From an uncultured Alphaproteobacteria bacterium (lineage in GTDB: Bacteria > Pseudomonadota > Alphaproteobacteria > Rickettsiales > UBA1997), in NCBI GenBank assembly GCA_903837365.1, contig CAILUF010000247.1, positions 1-20,638 on the forward strand: a stretch of DNA of 20,638 bases, read 5' to 3'. Positions within the stretch are counted from its first letter, which is position 1, and each line of letters starts with the position of its first letter. Shown piece after piece: positions 1 to 8,536 of the stretch. Both the position numbers and the translations under genes were made by a program. Under the pieces are notes generated by a model. The model had not been told where the DNA came from. It ran no database searches and saw only the letters and a program-made list of their open reading frames with translations.

Positions 1-120
1 CTTAACCTTTCATAACCTTTATTTACAAGGCTTAAAAAGATCATTTAATAAAATTCAAGATTAAATTAAAAGTTGAAATTACCTTTTAATTAAAAAATTT
101 ATAACATTTATTGAAAATCT

Positions 121-1599
121 ATGAAAGCACTTTTTCGCACCAAATCAATAAAATCAATAATTGCCGAAGCTGAAAAAAAATCCTTAAAAAAAACCTTAGG
201 AGCTTTTGACTTACTTCTTCTTGGAATTGGCAGTACAATTGGTACAGGAATTTTTGTTTTAACCGGAACCGCTGCCGCAAATTTTGCAGGTCCAGGAGTT
301 GCCTTATCATTTGCAATTTCAGGATTAGTTTGCATGTTTGCAGGATTAGCTTACACGGAACTCGCGGCAATGGTCCCAGTTTCAGGAAGCGCTTACACCT
401 ACTCCTACGCTATTTTAGGAGAATTTCTAGCGTGGATTGTTGCATGTGGTTTGGCTTTGGAATATACGGTCGCATCATCAACTGTTGCGGCGGGTTGGTC
501 GGGATATCTAACCAAAATTCTAGAGCAGGGCGGAATTAAATTACCCTTACTTTTAACATCATCTCCCGCGCAAGGTGGAATAATTAATTTACCAGCTTTT
601 TGTATTGCCTTTTTTATTGGTTTACTACTAATACGCGGAACCAAAGAAAGCGTAGTTGTGAATCGTATTTTAGTAAGTTTAAAATTAGGGGTAATTTTTA
701 TTTTTATGATCGTTGCCGTTCCCCATATTAAAATGGAAAATTACGCAGAGTTCATGCCCTTTGGTTTTAAAGGAGTATTAATGGGATCATCAGCAATATT
801 TTTTGCATATCTTGGTTTTGATGCAATTGCTACCACGGCCGAAGAATGTAAAAATCCTAAACGCGATTTACCAATTGGAATAATAGGCTCACTGCTTGCC
901 TGCACTTTAATTTATATTTTAGTTTCGCTAGCACTGACCGGAATTTCGCATTACACAACTCTCAATAATTCTGCACCAATGGCTAATGCCTTGCTTGCTA
1001 ATGGTAGTAATATTGGATCGGCATTGGTTTCAGTTGGAGCTGTCGCAGGAATGCTAACTGTCCTTTTAGTGATGATGTATGGACAATCGCGAATTTTATT
1101 TGCAATGTCGCGTGATGGTTTAATCCCAAGTAGCTTTTGTAAGTTGCATAAAAAATATGGAACTCCCTATGTCAGCTGTATTTTTGTAACTTTTGCGGTA
1201 GCGCTAATTTCAGGATTTACGCCAATTCGTACCATGGGTGATATGAGTAGCTTGGGAACGCTATTTGCTTTTTTAATTGTTTCTTGCGGAGTTATAGTTT
1301 TGCGGTTGAGAAGTCCAAATCAAGAAAGGAGTTTTAAATGCCCAGCAGTGTTTGTAGTTGCGCCTTTAGCAATAATTGGTTGTGGATATTTAATTTATCA
1401 ATTGCTTTTAGAAAATTATAAACCATTTTTAGTTTGGTATGGCTTTGCAATTGTAATTTATTTTTTATACGCTTATCGTAAAAGCGCTTTAGCCGTTAAT
1501 AATCAAGGATCTAAAGCAAATAAAATAAACTCAAACAATACTCATAAATCAAAAAAATATCGCCAAATGGAATTATCATCTCGCCAGAAATCTAAATAA
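121..1599 (+). CDS. APC-family amino acid permease, copy 1 (CAT/YfnA-like)
   Basis: This is a 492-residue polytopic inner-membrane transporter of the amino acid-polyamine-organocation superfamily, most like the cationic amino acid transporter (CAT) group. The characteristic first helix with its unwound substrate-binding motif GIGSTIGTGIF is at residues 35-45. It is followed by the AYTELAAMVPVSGSAYTY segment and, near residue 240, the conserved cytoplasmic loop motif AEECKNPKRDLPIG. About twelve hydrophobic segments are visible. The C-terminal 35-40 residues are hydrophilic and rich in Lys, Asn and Ser, an extension that copy 2 lacks. The ATG at 121 gives the usual short cytoplasmic N-terminus before the first helix. 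The substrate cannot be read from sequence; import of amino acids from a host or the environment is inferred. A close paralogue starts 25 nt downstream, so the two are probably co-transcribed. Confidence 0.93.
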   Translation: MKALFRTKSIKSIIAEAEKKSLKKTLGAFDLLLLGIGSTIGTGIFVLTGTAAANFAGPGVALSFAISGLVCMFAGLAYTELAAMVPVSGSAYTYSYAILGEFLAWIVACGLALEYTVASSTVAAGWSGYLTKILEQGGIKLPLLLTSSPAQGGIINLPAFCIAFFIGLLLIRGTKESVVVNRILVSLKLGVIFIFMIVAVPHIKMENYAEFMPFGFKGVLMGSSAIFFAYLGFDAIATTAEECKNPKRDLPIGIIGSLLACTLIYILVSLALTGISHYTTLNNSAPMANALLANGSNIGSALVSVGAVAGMLTVLLVMMYGQSRILFAMSRDGLIPSSFCKLHKKYGTPYVSCIFVTFAVALISGFTPIRTMGDMSSLGTLFAFLIVSCGVIVLRLRSPNQERSFKCPAVFVVAPLAIIGCGYLIYQLLLENYKPFLVWYGFAIVIYFLYAYRKSALAVNNQGSKANKINSNNTHKSKKYRQMELSSRQKSK

Positions 1600-1624
1600 A
1601 TCTAATTAAAATTTTAAATAAATT

Positions 1625-3016
1625 ATGAGCTTGATTGCAAACTTATTTCGTAAAAAAAATTTAAATGATGTTTTGGAAAATACGCCGAAATCTGGTTTTA
1701 AAAAAACCCTTGGCGCATTCGATCTAATAATGATTGGCATTGGTTGTACAATTGGTACGGGAATCTTTGTTATTACTGGCGTTGCTTCTGCCAAATACGC
1801 TGGTCCTGCAATTGCTTTATCCTACGCGATAGCTTCGCTTACCTGTTTATTTTCAGCTCTTGCTTACGCTGAACTTGCTTCGATGGTTCCAATTTCTGGC
1901 AGTGCTTATACCTACACCTATGTGGTAATTGGCGAATTCATTGCTTGGTTGGTTGGCTGGGGATTGGTTTTAGAATATGGCATTGGCGCTTCAACTGTAG
2001 CATCCGGATGGTCAGGATATATGGTTGGAATTATTAAATCCGCAGGAATTAATCTTCCGCAATTTTTAGTGAAAACTCCATTTGAGGGTGGAATAATTAA
2101 TCTTCCGGCATTTTTAATATCATGTTTTATTGGCTTATTACTTTATCGCGGAACTAAAGAGAGTGTAAAGTTAAATCGTATTTTAGTTTTTACAAAATTA
2201 GCAGTTATTTTTATATTTTTGTTAATCGCTACTCCGTTAATCCAAACTCAAAATTATCAAGATTTTATGCCTTTTGGATTCAGTGGCGTAATGATTGGAG
2301 CGGCAACTGTATTTTACGCTTATATTGGCTTTGATGCGGTTGCAACTACTGCCGAAGAATGTAAAAATCCTAAACGCGATTTACCAATTGGTATCATTGC
2401 TTCATTGCTGATATGCACAGTTTTTTATGTAGTCGTAGCCCTTGTCCTTAATGGTATAGCAAATTTTTCAACACTGGATAATGCCGAACCATTAGCTAAA
2501 GCTTTACGCGATAATGGTAAAAATTTTGGATCGGCTCTAGTTGCAACAGGTGCAGTAGCTGGAATAACTTCGGTTTTATTAATTTTAATTTATGGACAAT
2601 CACGAATATTTTTCGTTATGTCGCGAGATGGTTTGATTCCAAAAGTAATTAGCAAAACTCATAAAAAATTTAACACTCCTTTCGTAAGTGTAATTTTAAC
2701 AACAAGTTTAGTAGCGTTAATTTCAGGATTACTTCCATTGGAAACTTTAAGCAATATGACAAGCCTTGGAACATTATTTGGATTTATAATTGTAGCGATA
2801 GCGGTAATAATTTTACGCATCAAACAACCAAATTTAAAACGCTCATTTAAATGTCCTGCGGTCTACTTAACCTCATCTTGCGCGATATTATCATGCGGTT
2901 ATTTGGTTTACCAATTATTGATTAATAATTGGCATTATTTTTTAGCATGGACATTACTTGGCATAATTTTTTATTTTTCTTACAGCTTGAAAAATAGCGA
3001 ACAAAAAAAATTGTAA
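1625..3016 (+). CDS. APC-family amino acid permease, copy 2 (CAT/YfnA-like)
   Basis: This 463-residue inner-membrane amino acid permease is paralogous to the gene just upstream. GIGCTIGTGIF at residues 38-48 is the substrate-site helix, and the AEECKNPKRDLPIG loop begins at residue 243. The order of hydrophobic segments matches copy 1 throughout, and the protein ends soon after the last helix (NSEQKKL). Positions 2351-2391 are identical, base for base, to 838-878 of copy 1, while most of the two genes differ at synonymous sites. The two proteins diverge in substrate-pocket helices (for example CTIG versus STIG, and GWGLVLEYGIG versus ACGLALEYTVA), so different amino acid preferences are possible. 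This is inference only. Confidence 0.93.
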   Translation: MSLIANLFRKKNLNDVLENTPKSGFKKTLGAFDLIMIGIGCTIGTGIFVITGVASAKYAGPAIALSYAIASLTCLFSALAYAELASMVPISGSAYTYTYVVIGEFIAWLVGWGLVLEYGIGASTVASGWSGYMVGIIKSAGINLPQFLVKTPFEGGIINLPAFLISCFIGLLLYRGTKESVKLNRILVFTKLAVIFIFLLIATPLIQTQNYQDFMPFGFSGVMIGAATVFYAYIGFDAVATTAEECKNPKRDLPIGIIASLLICTVFYVVVALVLNGIANFSTLDNAEPLAKALRDNGKNFGSALVATGAVAGITSVLLILIYGQSRIFFVMSRDGLIPKVISKTHKKFNTPFVSVILTTSLVALISGLLPLETLSNMTSLGTLFGFIIVAIAVIILRIKQPNLKRSFKCPAVYLTSSCAILSCGYLVYQLLINNWHYFLAWTLLGIIFYFSYSLKNSEQKKL

Positions 3017-3020
3017 AAAA

Positions 3021-3070
3021 AATTTTATTTGAAAATAAAATTGCAATATTCAACAATTGCTTTATAAAGC
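3021..3070 (+). promoter_or_regulatory. Candidate ppdK promoter within a palindrome-rich spacer
   Basis: The gap before ppdK contains a possible sigma-70 promoter: TTGCAA (3041-3046), a 16-nt spacer and TATAAA (3063-3068). It is overlaid by palindromes. AATTTTATTT (3021-3030) pairs with AAATAAAATT (3033-3042), and GCTTTATAAAGC (3059-3070) is a perfect palindrome containing the -10 box. The first stem has no T-run after it, so it is a poor intrinsic terminator for the permease pair. In DNA this AT-rich, hexamer matches are weak evidence. Confidence 0.3.
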
Positions 3071-3111
3071 AAATACCAATTTTGCTAATCTATTTCATAA
3101 ATTTTTACAAA

Positions 3112-5781
3112 ATGACTATTCATAAATACGTTTATTCCTTTGGCGATGGCAATTCGCAAGGCGATGCTTCAATGAAGAATTTACTGGGCGGAAAGGGTGC
3201 TAACCTGGCTGAAATGTCTAAAATGGGTTTGCCAGTTCCGCTAGGTTTTACAATTACTACAGAAGTTTGTGATGTTTATTATAAAAATAATAAAAAATTT
3301 CCAGATCAACTTAAGTCCCAAGTGCAATTGGCTCTAGAATCAATCGAGCAAAAATTGCAAGCTAGTTTTGGTGATCAAGAAAATCCACTTTTATTTTCAG
3401 TTCGCTCAGGAGCTAGAGCTTCAATGCCTGGAATGATGGATACGGTTCTTAATCTTGGTTTAAATGATCTAACAGTTTTAGGCCTTGCCAAAAAAAGCAA
3501 TAATAAAAGATTTGCCTTTGACTCTTATCGCCGTTTTATTCAGATGTATTCCGATGTAGTTTTGGGAGTCGACCATTATAATTTTGAAACCATTCTTGAC
3601 GAAAAAAAACAAGAATTTGGCGTTTATAACGATACCGATCTTACCGAAAATCATCTTGAAGAAATCGTTAAATTATTCAAGGCTGAAGTAAAAAAAGAAT
3701 TGGGAAAAGATTTTCCTCAAGATGTAAATCAACAATTATGGGGAGCTATTGAAGCAGTTTTTGCTTCCTGGATGAATGATCGCGCAATTACTTATCGCAC
3801 GCTAAATAATATTCCGCAGGAATGGGGAACTGCTGTTAATGTGCAATCAATGGTTTTTGGTAATATGGGCGAAAGCTCAGCTACCGGAGTTGCTTTTACT
3901 CGCAATCCATCAACTGGAGAAAGAGAGCTTTACGGTGAATATTTAATCAATGCTCAAGGGGAAGATGTTGTTGCTGGAATTAGAACTCCGCAATCAATTA
4001 CCATCAAAGGTAAGGAGCAATTAGATTCAAAACTTCCTTCAATGCAAGAAACAATGCCGGAAGTTTTTGCAGAGCTTGAAAAATTTTATAAAAAACTCGA
4101 GCTTCATTATACCGATATGCAAGATATTGAGTTTACAGTACAAAATAAAAAGCTATGGATGCTACAAACTCGAAGCGGAAAACGCACTGCTCAAGCAGCT
4201 ATTAAAATTGCCGTTGACATGGTTAATGAAAAATTAATAACTAAAAAAGAAGCTTTGATGCGCATAGATCCAGCATCACTTGATCAACTTCTTCACCCAA
4301 CATTAGATCCAAAAGCTAAAGTAAAAGTTATTGCCAAAGGCCTTCCAGCCTCTCCCGGAGCAGCTTCAGGTATTGTAGTTTTTTCTTCACATGAAGCTGA
4401 AAAAAGAGCTGAAAATGGTGAAAAGGTAATTTTAGTTCGACTAGAAACAAGTCCTGAAGACATAAAAGGAATGCATGTTTCGCAAGGTATTTTAACAGCT
4501 CGCGGAGGTATGACATCGCACGCTGCAGTAGTTGCGCGAGGCATGGGAACTCCTTGCGTTTCTGGAGCGAGTGGACTTTTCGTCGATAATAATCAACATT
4601 TTTTTACCGCAGGAGATGTCAAAGTCAAAGAAGGTGAATTAATTACGATCAATGGTTCCAATGGTGAAGTAATTCTTGGATTAGTTCCAACTTTAAAGCC
4701 AAATCTATCTAGCGATTTCCAAACAATTATGTCTTGGGCTGATGAGATTCGCAAGCTTAAGGTTCGCGCAAACGCTGAAACTCCACTTGATTGCCAAGTA
4801 GCTCGAGATTTCGGTGCGCAAGGAATTGGATTATGTCGAACTGAGCATATGTTTTTTTCTCAGGATCGTATTATTGCTGTAAGAGAAATGATATTGGCTG
4901 AGGATATTGATGGACGAAAAAAAGCTCTCGCCAAACTGTTACCAATGCAAAGAAATGACTTTATTGAAATCTTTAAAATTATGGCGCAATTGCCAGTTAC
5001 AATTCGCTTACTTGATCCTCCGCTTCATGAATTTCTTCCTCATAAAGATGAAGAAATTGCCGAAGTTGCAAAGGTTGCTGGTGTTGAAATTGATTTTGTA
5101 AAACATCGCATTAATCAATTACAAGAACAAAATCCAATGCTTGGTCATCGCGGTTGTAGACTTGGTATTTCATATCCAGAAATTTATGAAATGCAAGCGC
5201 GAGCTATTTTTGAAGCAGCATCGATTGTCAAAAAAGAAACTAATCAAGATGTACTTTTGGAAATTATGATTCCGCTAGTTGCAACGCGAAAAGAAATTCA
5301 AATCATGCGTGAATTAGTTTTAAGTGTTGAAAAATCAGTTGAAAAAACTTATGGCATAAATTTGCAATATATGATTGGAACGATGATAGAACTACCTCGC
5401 GCTGCATTAATCGCCGATAAAATTGCTCATGAAGCTGAATTTTTTAGTTTTGGAACTAATGATTTAACGCAGACAACTTTTGGATTATCACGCGATGATG
5501 CTGGTAATTTTTTAGGTGCATATCAAAAAGCAGGAATTCTTGAGCGTGATCCTTTTGCTGAATTAGATCAGGAAGGAGTTGGCGAACTAATTAAAATTGC
5601 CAGTCAAAAAGGCAAACAAACACGCGAAAATATTAAACTGGGAATTTGTGGCGAACATGGTGGCAATCCAAACTCAATTGAGTTTTGTCATCGCGTAGGA
5701 TTAGATTATGTTTCTTGTTCGCCATATCGCGTTCCAATCGCAAGACTGGCATGTGCTCGTGCGGTAATTTTAAATTCATAA
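3112..5781 (+). CDS. ppdK: Pyruvate, phosphate dikinase
   Basis: This enzyme interconverts pyruvate, ATP and phosphate with PEP, AMP and pyrophosphate in the cytoplasm. With the ATG at 3112 the protein is 889 residues, the normal family length. The N-terminal ATP-grasp region begins with LLGGKGANLAEM and includes SVRSGARASMPGMMDT. The phosphohistidine swivel domain carries GGMTSHAAVVARGMGTPCVSG, with the catalytic His at residue 470. The C-terminal PEP/pyruvate TIM barrel includes GLCRTEHMFF, LGHRGCRLG and LGICGEHGG, with the catalytic Cys at residue 846. The frame is open upstream to a TTG at 3082, but the ATG gives the standard start (MTIHKYVYSFGDG). All landmark motifs are intact, so I infer an active enzyme. 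In amino acid-using intracellular bacteria it usually supplies PEP from pyruvate. Confidence 0.97.
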   Translation: MTIHKYVYSFGDGNSQGDASMKNLLGGKGANLAEMSKMGLPVPLGFTITTEVCDVYYKNNKKFPDQLKSQVQLALESIEQKLQASFGDQENPLLFSVRSGARASMPGMMDTVLNLGLNDLTVLGLAKKSNNKRFAFDSYRRFIQMYSDVVLGVDHYNFETILDEKKQEFGVYNDTDLTENHLEEIVKLFKAEVKKELGKDFPQDVNQQLWGAIEAVFASWMNDRAITYRTLNNIPQEWGTAVNVQSMVFGNMGESSATGVAFTRNPSTGERELYGEYLINAQGEDVVAGIRTPQSITIKGKEQLDSKLPSMQETMPEVFAELEKFYKKLELHYTDMQDIEFTVQNKKLWMLQTRSGKRTAQAAIKIAVDMVNEKLITKKEALMRIDPASLDQLLHPTLDPKAKVKVIAKGLPASPGAASGIVVFSSHEAEKRAENGEKVILVRLETSPEDIKGMHVSQGILTARGGMTSHAAVVARGMGTPCVSGASGLFVDNNQHFFTAGDVKVKEGELITINGSNGEVILGLVPTLKPNLSSDFQTIMSWADEIRKLKVRANAETPLDCQVARDFGAQGIGLCRTEHMFFSQDRIIAVREMILAEDIDGRKKALAKLLPMQRNDFIEIFKIMAQLPVTIRLLDPPLHEFLPHKDEEIAEVAKVAGVEIDFVKHRINQLQEQNPMLGHRGCRLGISYPEIYEMQARAIFEAASIVKKETNQDVLLEIMIPLVATRKEIQIMRELVLSVEKSVEKTYGINLQYMIGTMIELPRAALIADKIAHEAEFFSFGTNDLTQTTFGLSRDDAGNFLGAYQKAGILERDPFAELDQEGVGELIKIASQKGKQTRENIKLGICGEHGGNPNSIEFCHRVGLDYVSCSPYRVPIARLACARAVILNS

Positions 5782-5801
5782 ATTTAAAATGTATTTTTTT
5801 T
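5767..5801 (+). terminator. Candidate intrinsic terminator overlapping the ppdK stop codon
   Basis: A perfect 10-bp stem (ATTTTAAATT at 5767-5776 with AATTTAAAAT at 5781-5790, loop CATA) is followed by GTA and eight T residues (5794-5801). The stop codon TAA (5779-5781) lies across the loop and the base of the right arm. The stem contains only A-T pairs, so its stability is modest, but the position and T-run fit a Rho-independent terminator in a low-GC genome. Confidence 0.45.
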
Positions 5802-5820
5802 AAATAATTAAAAATATCTT

Positions 5821-5850
5821 TTGCAAAATTGAAATTCGACATTTAATAAT
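5821..5850 (+). promoter_or_regulatory. Candidate promoter of the cinA-like/virB8/virB9 unit
   Basis: TTGCAA (5821-5826) lies 17-18 nt before TAATAAT (5844-5850), about 20 nt upstream of the cinA-like start codon at 5869. The position just after a terminator-like hairpin is sensible. The -10 match is imperfect and the base composition makes chance matches common. Confidence 0.3.
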
Positions 5851-5868
5851 CACTTAAAAAATAAATTT

Positions 5869-6612
5869 ATGCAAAAAAAAGACAAGATTTCTGCTGGATT
5901 TTTGATTATTGGTGACGAGATTTTATCGGGTCGAACCAATGATCAAAATTTAAATTTCCTTGCTAAAAACCTTACTGAGTTAGGAATAATTTTATGCGAA
6001 GTTAGAGTTGTTAGAGATGTTGAAAATGAAATAATTGATGCATTACTTGCACTACAAAATAAATTTGATTACGTGTTTACGAGTGGCGGAATTGGCCCAA
6101 CTCATGATGACATAACCTCGCAAGCCATTGCCAATGCATTTCAAGAAGATTTAATCTTAAATGATGATGCGCAAAAAATTCTCTATCAACATTACGGAAA
6201 AAATAATGTTAACGAGGCAAAACTTAAAATGGCATATCTGCCACGAAGCGCATCATTACTGGATAATCCAATTTCATCAGCTCCGGGATTTAGAATTAAA
6301 AATGTTTTTGTGATGGCTGGAATTCCTAAAATTTTTCAAGCAATGTTTGAAGCTTGTAAAAAGGAATTGCAATTTGGTAAAAAAATATTTACTAAGGAAA
6401 TTACCATAACACTTACTGAGAGTATAATCGCTAGTGATTTTTCTAATCTCCAAAAAGAATATCCCGAGGTTATTTTAGGAAGTTATCCATTTGATAATGG
6501 AACATCACTTGTATTTCGTAGTACCAATCAGATTTTACTTGAGGAAGCTATGCAAAAAATGATTGCGATTCTTAAGAAAATTAATTTTGATTCAATTACA
6601 AAAATTTCTTAA
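5869..6612 (+). CDS. CinA N-terminal / MoaB-like molybdopterin-binding domain protein
   Basis: This 247-residue protein is built from the COG1058 domain found at the N-terminus of CinA and shared with MoaB/MogA. The family signatures are IIGDEILSGRTNDQN near the N-terminus and TSGGIGPTHDDITSQAIANAF around residues 81-101. A full CinA carries a C-terminal nicotinamide-nucleotide amidase domain and is roughly 400 residues. That domain is absent here and the stop codon appears natural, since the next gene starts five bases later. CinA N-terminal domains have been linked to ADP-ribose or NAD-related pyrophosphatase activity, so nucleotide repair is as likely as molybdopterin binding. No other molybdenum-cofactor gene is in the window. 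It heads an apparent operon with virB8 and virB9. Confidence 0.85.
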   Translation: MQKKDKISAGFLIIGDEILSGRTNDQNLNFLAKNLTELGIILCEVRVVRDVENEIIDALLALQNKFDYVFTSGGIGPTHDDITSQAIANAFQEDLILNDDAQKILYQHYGKNNVNEAKLKMAYLPRSASLLDNPISSAPGFRIKNVFVMAGIPKIFQAMFEACKKELQFGKKIFTKEITITLTESIIASDFSNLQKEYPEVILGSYPFDNGTSLVFRSTNQILLEEAMQKMIAILKKINFDSITKIS

Positions 6613-6617
6613 TTAAC

Positions 6618-7484
6618 ATGGAAAAAAAGCTCGAAGAAATTGCTAAAAATGACCAAGAAGCAGTTGATGAATATTTCGCTTTCATCAAGGAAGAGGTTGA
6701 TGAAGGTAGATTTTTCAAGGATGCGCTTGATTGGTATTTATTTCGCTACGTATCACCAATATGTGATCGAACAATATTAATTATTGGTGGAATTTTATCA
6801 ATTGTAATTTGTTATATTATCTTTGGAATTATTAAAATATCATTTCCATTGGTGGTTCGCGATCCAATAATTATTAGCGCTAAAGACCAGTCAAAATATC
6901 TTCCGAATTTAATTGAATTAAAACCGAAATCTGGAAAACCGAATTACGATTCTGGTCTTCGTAATATTGATGAAGCAATTGTTAAATATCTAATTTCAAT
7001 TTACATTAATGATCGCGAATCTTATAATTTTTCTAAAGCATCAATTGAAGACGTAAACATCAAAATTAATCGCATTAAAAATATTTCTTCAGTTGTTGAA
7101 TTTAAAAATTTCCAGAATTTTTTTAGCGAAGAAAATCCCCTTAGCCCAATTCAAAATTTTGGTAAAAATGTTAAAAAAAATATTGAAATAATTGATTTTC
7201 AATTCATCAGAAAAAAAGAAAAAAAAGATAATTTTTCAAAATTAAAAAATTTTTTTAACATTGAATTACCAAATGAAGCGCAGGTAAAATTCGATGCGAT
7301 AATTTCCGCTAGGGATGAATTTGGCGATGTTAAAACTATAAATGAAAAATATTTGGTTAAAGTTAAATTTAATTTTTTACCGATCCAAAAACCAAAAATT
7401 GTTGATGAAAAAAATAAAGTTAAAGAGGATAATAAATTAAAATTTATGATTGAAAGCTATAAACTTTTTCGCGTAAAAAATTAA
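6618..7484 (+). CDS. virB8: Type IV secretion system protein VirB8
   Basis: This 288-residue bitopic inner-membrane protein has VirB8 architecture: a cytoplasmic N-terminus of about 50 residues rich in acidic and basic residues, one transmembrane helix at about residues 52-73 (TILIIGGILSIVICYIIFG), and a periplasmic NTF2-like domain. Within that domain, ENPLSPIQNFG corresponds to the conserved NP-containing loop of VirB8. VirB8 is an assembly factor that bridges the inner-membrane complex and the periplasmic channel of VirB/D4 secretion systems. The stretch from about residue 180 to 210 is Lys- and Asn-rich, with AAAA runs in the DNA. The gene starts 5 nt after the cinA-like stop and ends 4 nt before virB9, which supports one transcript. 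Rickettsiales often carry several dispersed VirB8 copies; whether this is the primary or a secondary copy cannot be told here. Confidence 0.85.
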   Translation: MEKKLEEIAKNDQEAVDEYFAFIKEEVDEGRFFKDALDWYLFRYVSPICDRTILIIGGILSIVICYIIFGIIKISFPLVVRDPIIISAKDQSKYLPNLIELKPKSGKPNYDSGLRNIDEAIVKYLISIYINDRESYNFSKASIEDVNIKINRIKNISSVVEFKNFQNFFSEENPLSPIQNFGKNVKKNIEIIDFQFIRKKEKKDNFSKLKNFFNIELPNEAQVKFDAIISARDEFGDVKTINEKYLVKVKFNFLPIQKPKIVDEKNKVKEDNKLKFMIESYKLFRVKN

Positions 7485-7488
7485 AAAT

Positions 7489-8430
7489 ATGAAAAAAATT
7501 TTACCATTAATTGCTATAATTTTAATGATTAATTCATTTAACAACTATGCCCTGGGCTCACAAATGCCTAGGTTTCTTGGTACTGAAAAAAAATTTCGTA
7601 GTTTTTTATATAATCCCAACGAAGTATATCGCTATATTGGACATTACACCTATCAAGGATTTATTGAATTTGAGCAGGGTGAAACAATCGGAACAATCTC
7701 AATGGGTAATCCTTCCTTATGGCTATTTGAAAGCTTGGGTAATCGACTTTTTTTAAAACCAGTTGGCGAAGATGGTTCAGAAACTAATATGACGGTAATA
7801 ACTACTAAACGAGTTTATCATTTCGAGCTTATGGCTAGAGAAGCCAAGGGTATAGCTGATAAAAATTTAATTTTTGTAGTAAAATTTGTTTATCCAGATG
7901 AGAAAGAAAAAAATATTGTAGAATTTGCAAAAACAAATTTATCCGATGAGCCTGATTTGCGAGATTTAAGTAAATATAATTTTAATTATCAATATACCGG
8001 AGAAAAAAATATTGCTCCATCTAAAGTATTCGACAATGGTCAATTTACTTATTTTCAATTTTCTAATAAAAATTCGGAAATACCTGCTATTTTCAATGTT
8101 GATGCCGATGGCTTTGAGTCATTAGTGAATTATCGCGTAAGCGCTGATTATGTAATCGTTGAGCGAGTTGGTGCACAATTCACATTAAGAAATGGTAGTG
8201 AAATTGTCTGTGTTTACAACATAAATCTCTATACATCTGGACGAGAAAAATCCTCATTAAAAAGTAGCAATGATAAAAACAGAGAATTGAAGAATTTTTC
8301 ACCAGCCCTAGAGCCTAATCAACCATTTCAATCATTAAATCCATATCCAACACGTCCACCATCTAATCAAACGAATACTCCTGCAATGCCTGATCCACAA
8401 AATATGAAAATGCCAGGAACCTTTTACTAA
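7489..8430 (+). CDS. virB9: Type IV secretion system outer-membrane-complex protein VirB9
   Basis: This 313-residue protein is recognisable as VirB9. It has a Sec signal peptide (residues 1 to about 23, ending NNYALG before SQ), an N-terminal beta domain (residues 25-140), and the C-terminal VirB7/VirB10-binding domain. Family signatures in the latter are PSKVFDNGQFTYFQF, PAIFNVDADGFESLVNYRV and FTLRNGSEIVCVYN. The only cysteine in the protein is Cys241 in that last motif. A Pro- and Asn-rich tail follows from about residue 275 and is likely disordered. VirB9, with VirB7 and VirB10, forms the periplasmic and outer-membrane core of the secretion channel. VirB10, VirB11 and VirD4, which often follow VirB9, are not here; leuS is next. 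Confidence 0.9.
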   Translation: MKKILPLIAIILMINSFNNYALGSQMPRFLGTEKKFRSFLYNPNEVYRYIGHYTYQGFIEFEQGETIGTISMGNPSLWLFESLGNRLFLKPVGEDGSETNMTVITTKRVYHFELMAREAKGIADKNLIFVVKFVYPDEKEKNIVEFAKTNLSDEPDLRDLSKYNFNYQYTGEKNIAPSKVFDNGQFTYFQFSNKNSEIPAIFNVDADGFESLVNYRVSADYVIVERVGAQFTLRNGSEIVCVYNINLYTSGREKSSLKSSNDKNRELKNFSPALEPNQPFQSLNPYPTRPPSNQTNTPAMPDPQNMKMPGTFY

Positions 8431-8536
8431 AAATTAGATTTCCTTTAAGAAAAGAAATTGTAATTTTATAAGCTATAGTTTTAATGGTAATAACTAGATT
8501 TACCCTAAATAAATATAAATTAATCAAAAATATTCA

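Noticed and set aside
3082..3111. Ten-codon upstream extension of ppdK from a TTG
   Set aside because: The ATG at 3112 matches the conserved PPDK N-terminus. The extension is hydrophobic, unlike the family, and lacks a ribosome-binding site.
5869..6612. Truncated or broken full-length cinA
   Set aside because: No amidase-domain remnants follow in any frame; virB8 starts 5 nt later, so a stand-alone domain protein is the simpler reading.
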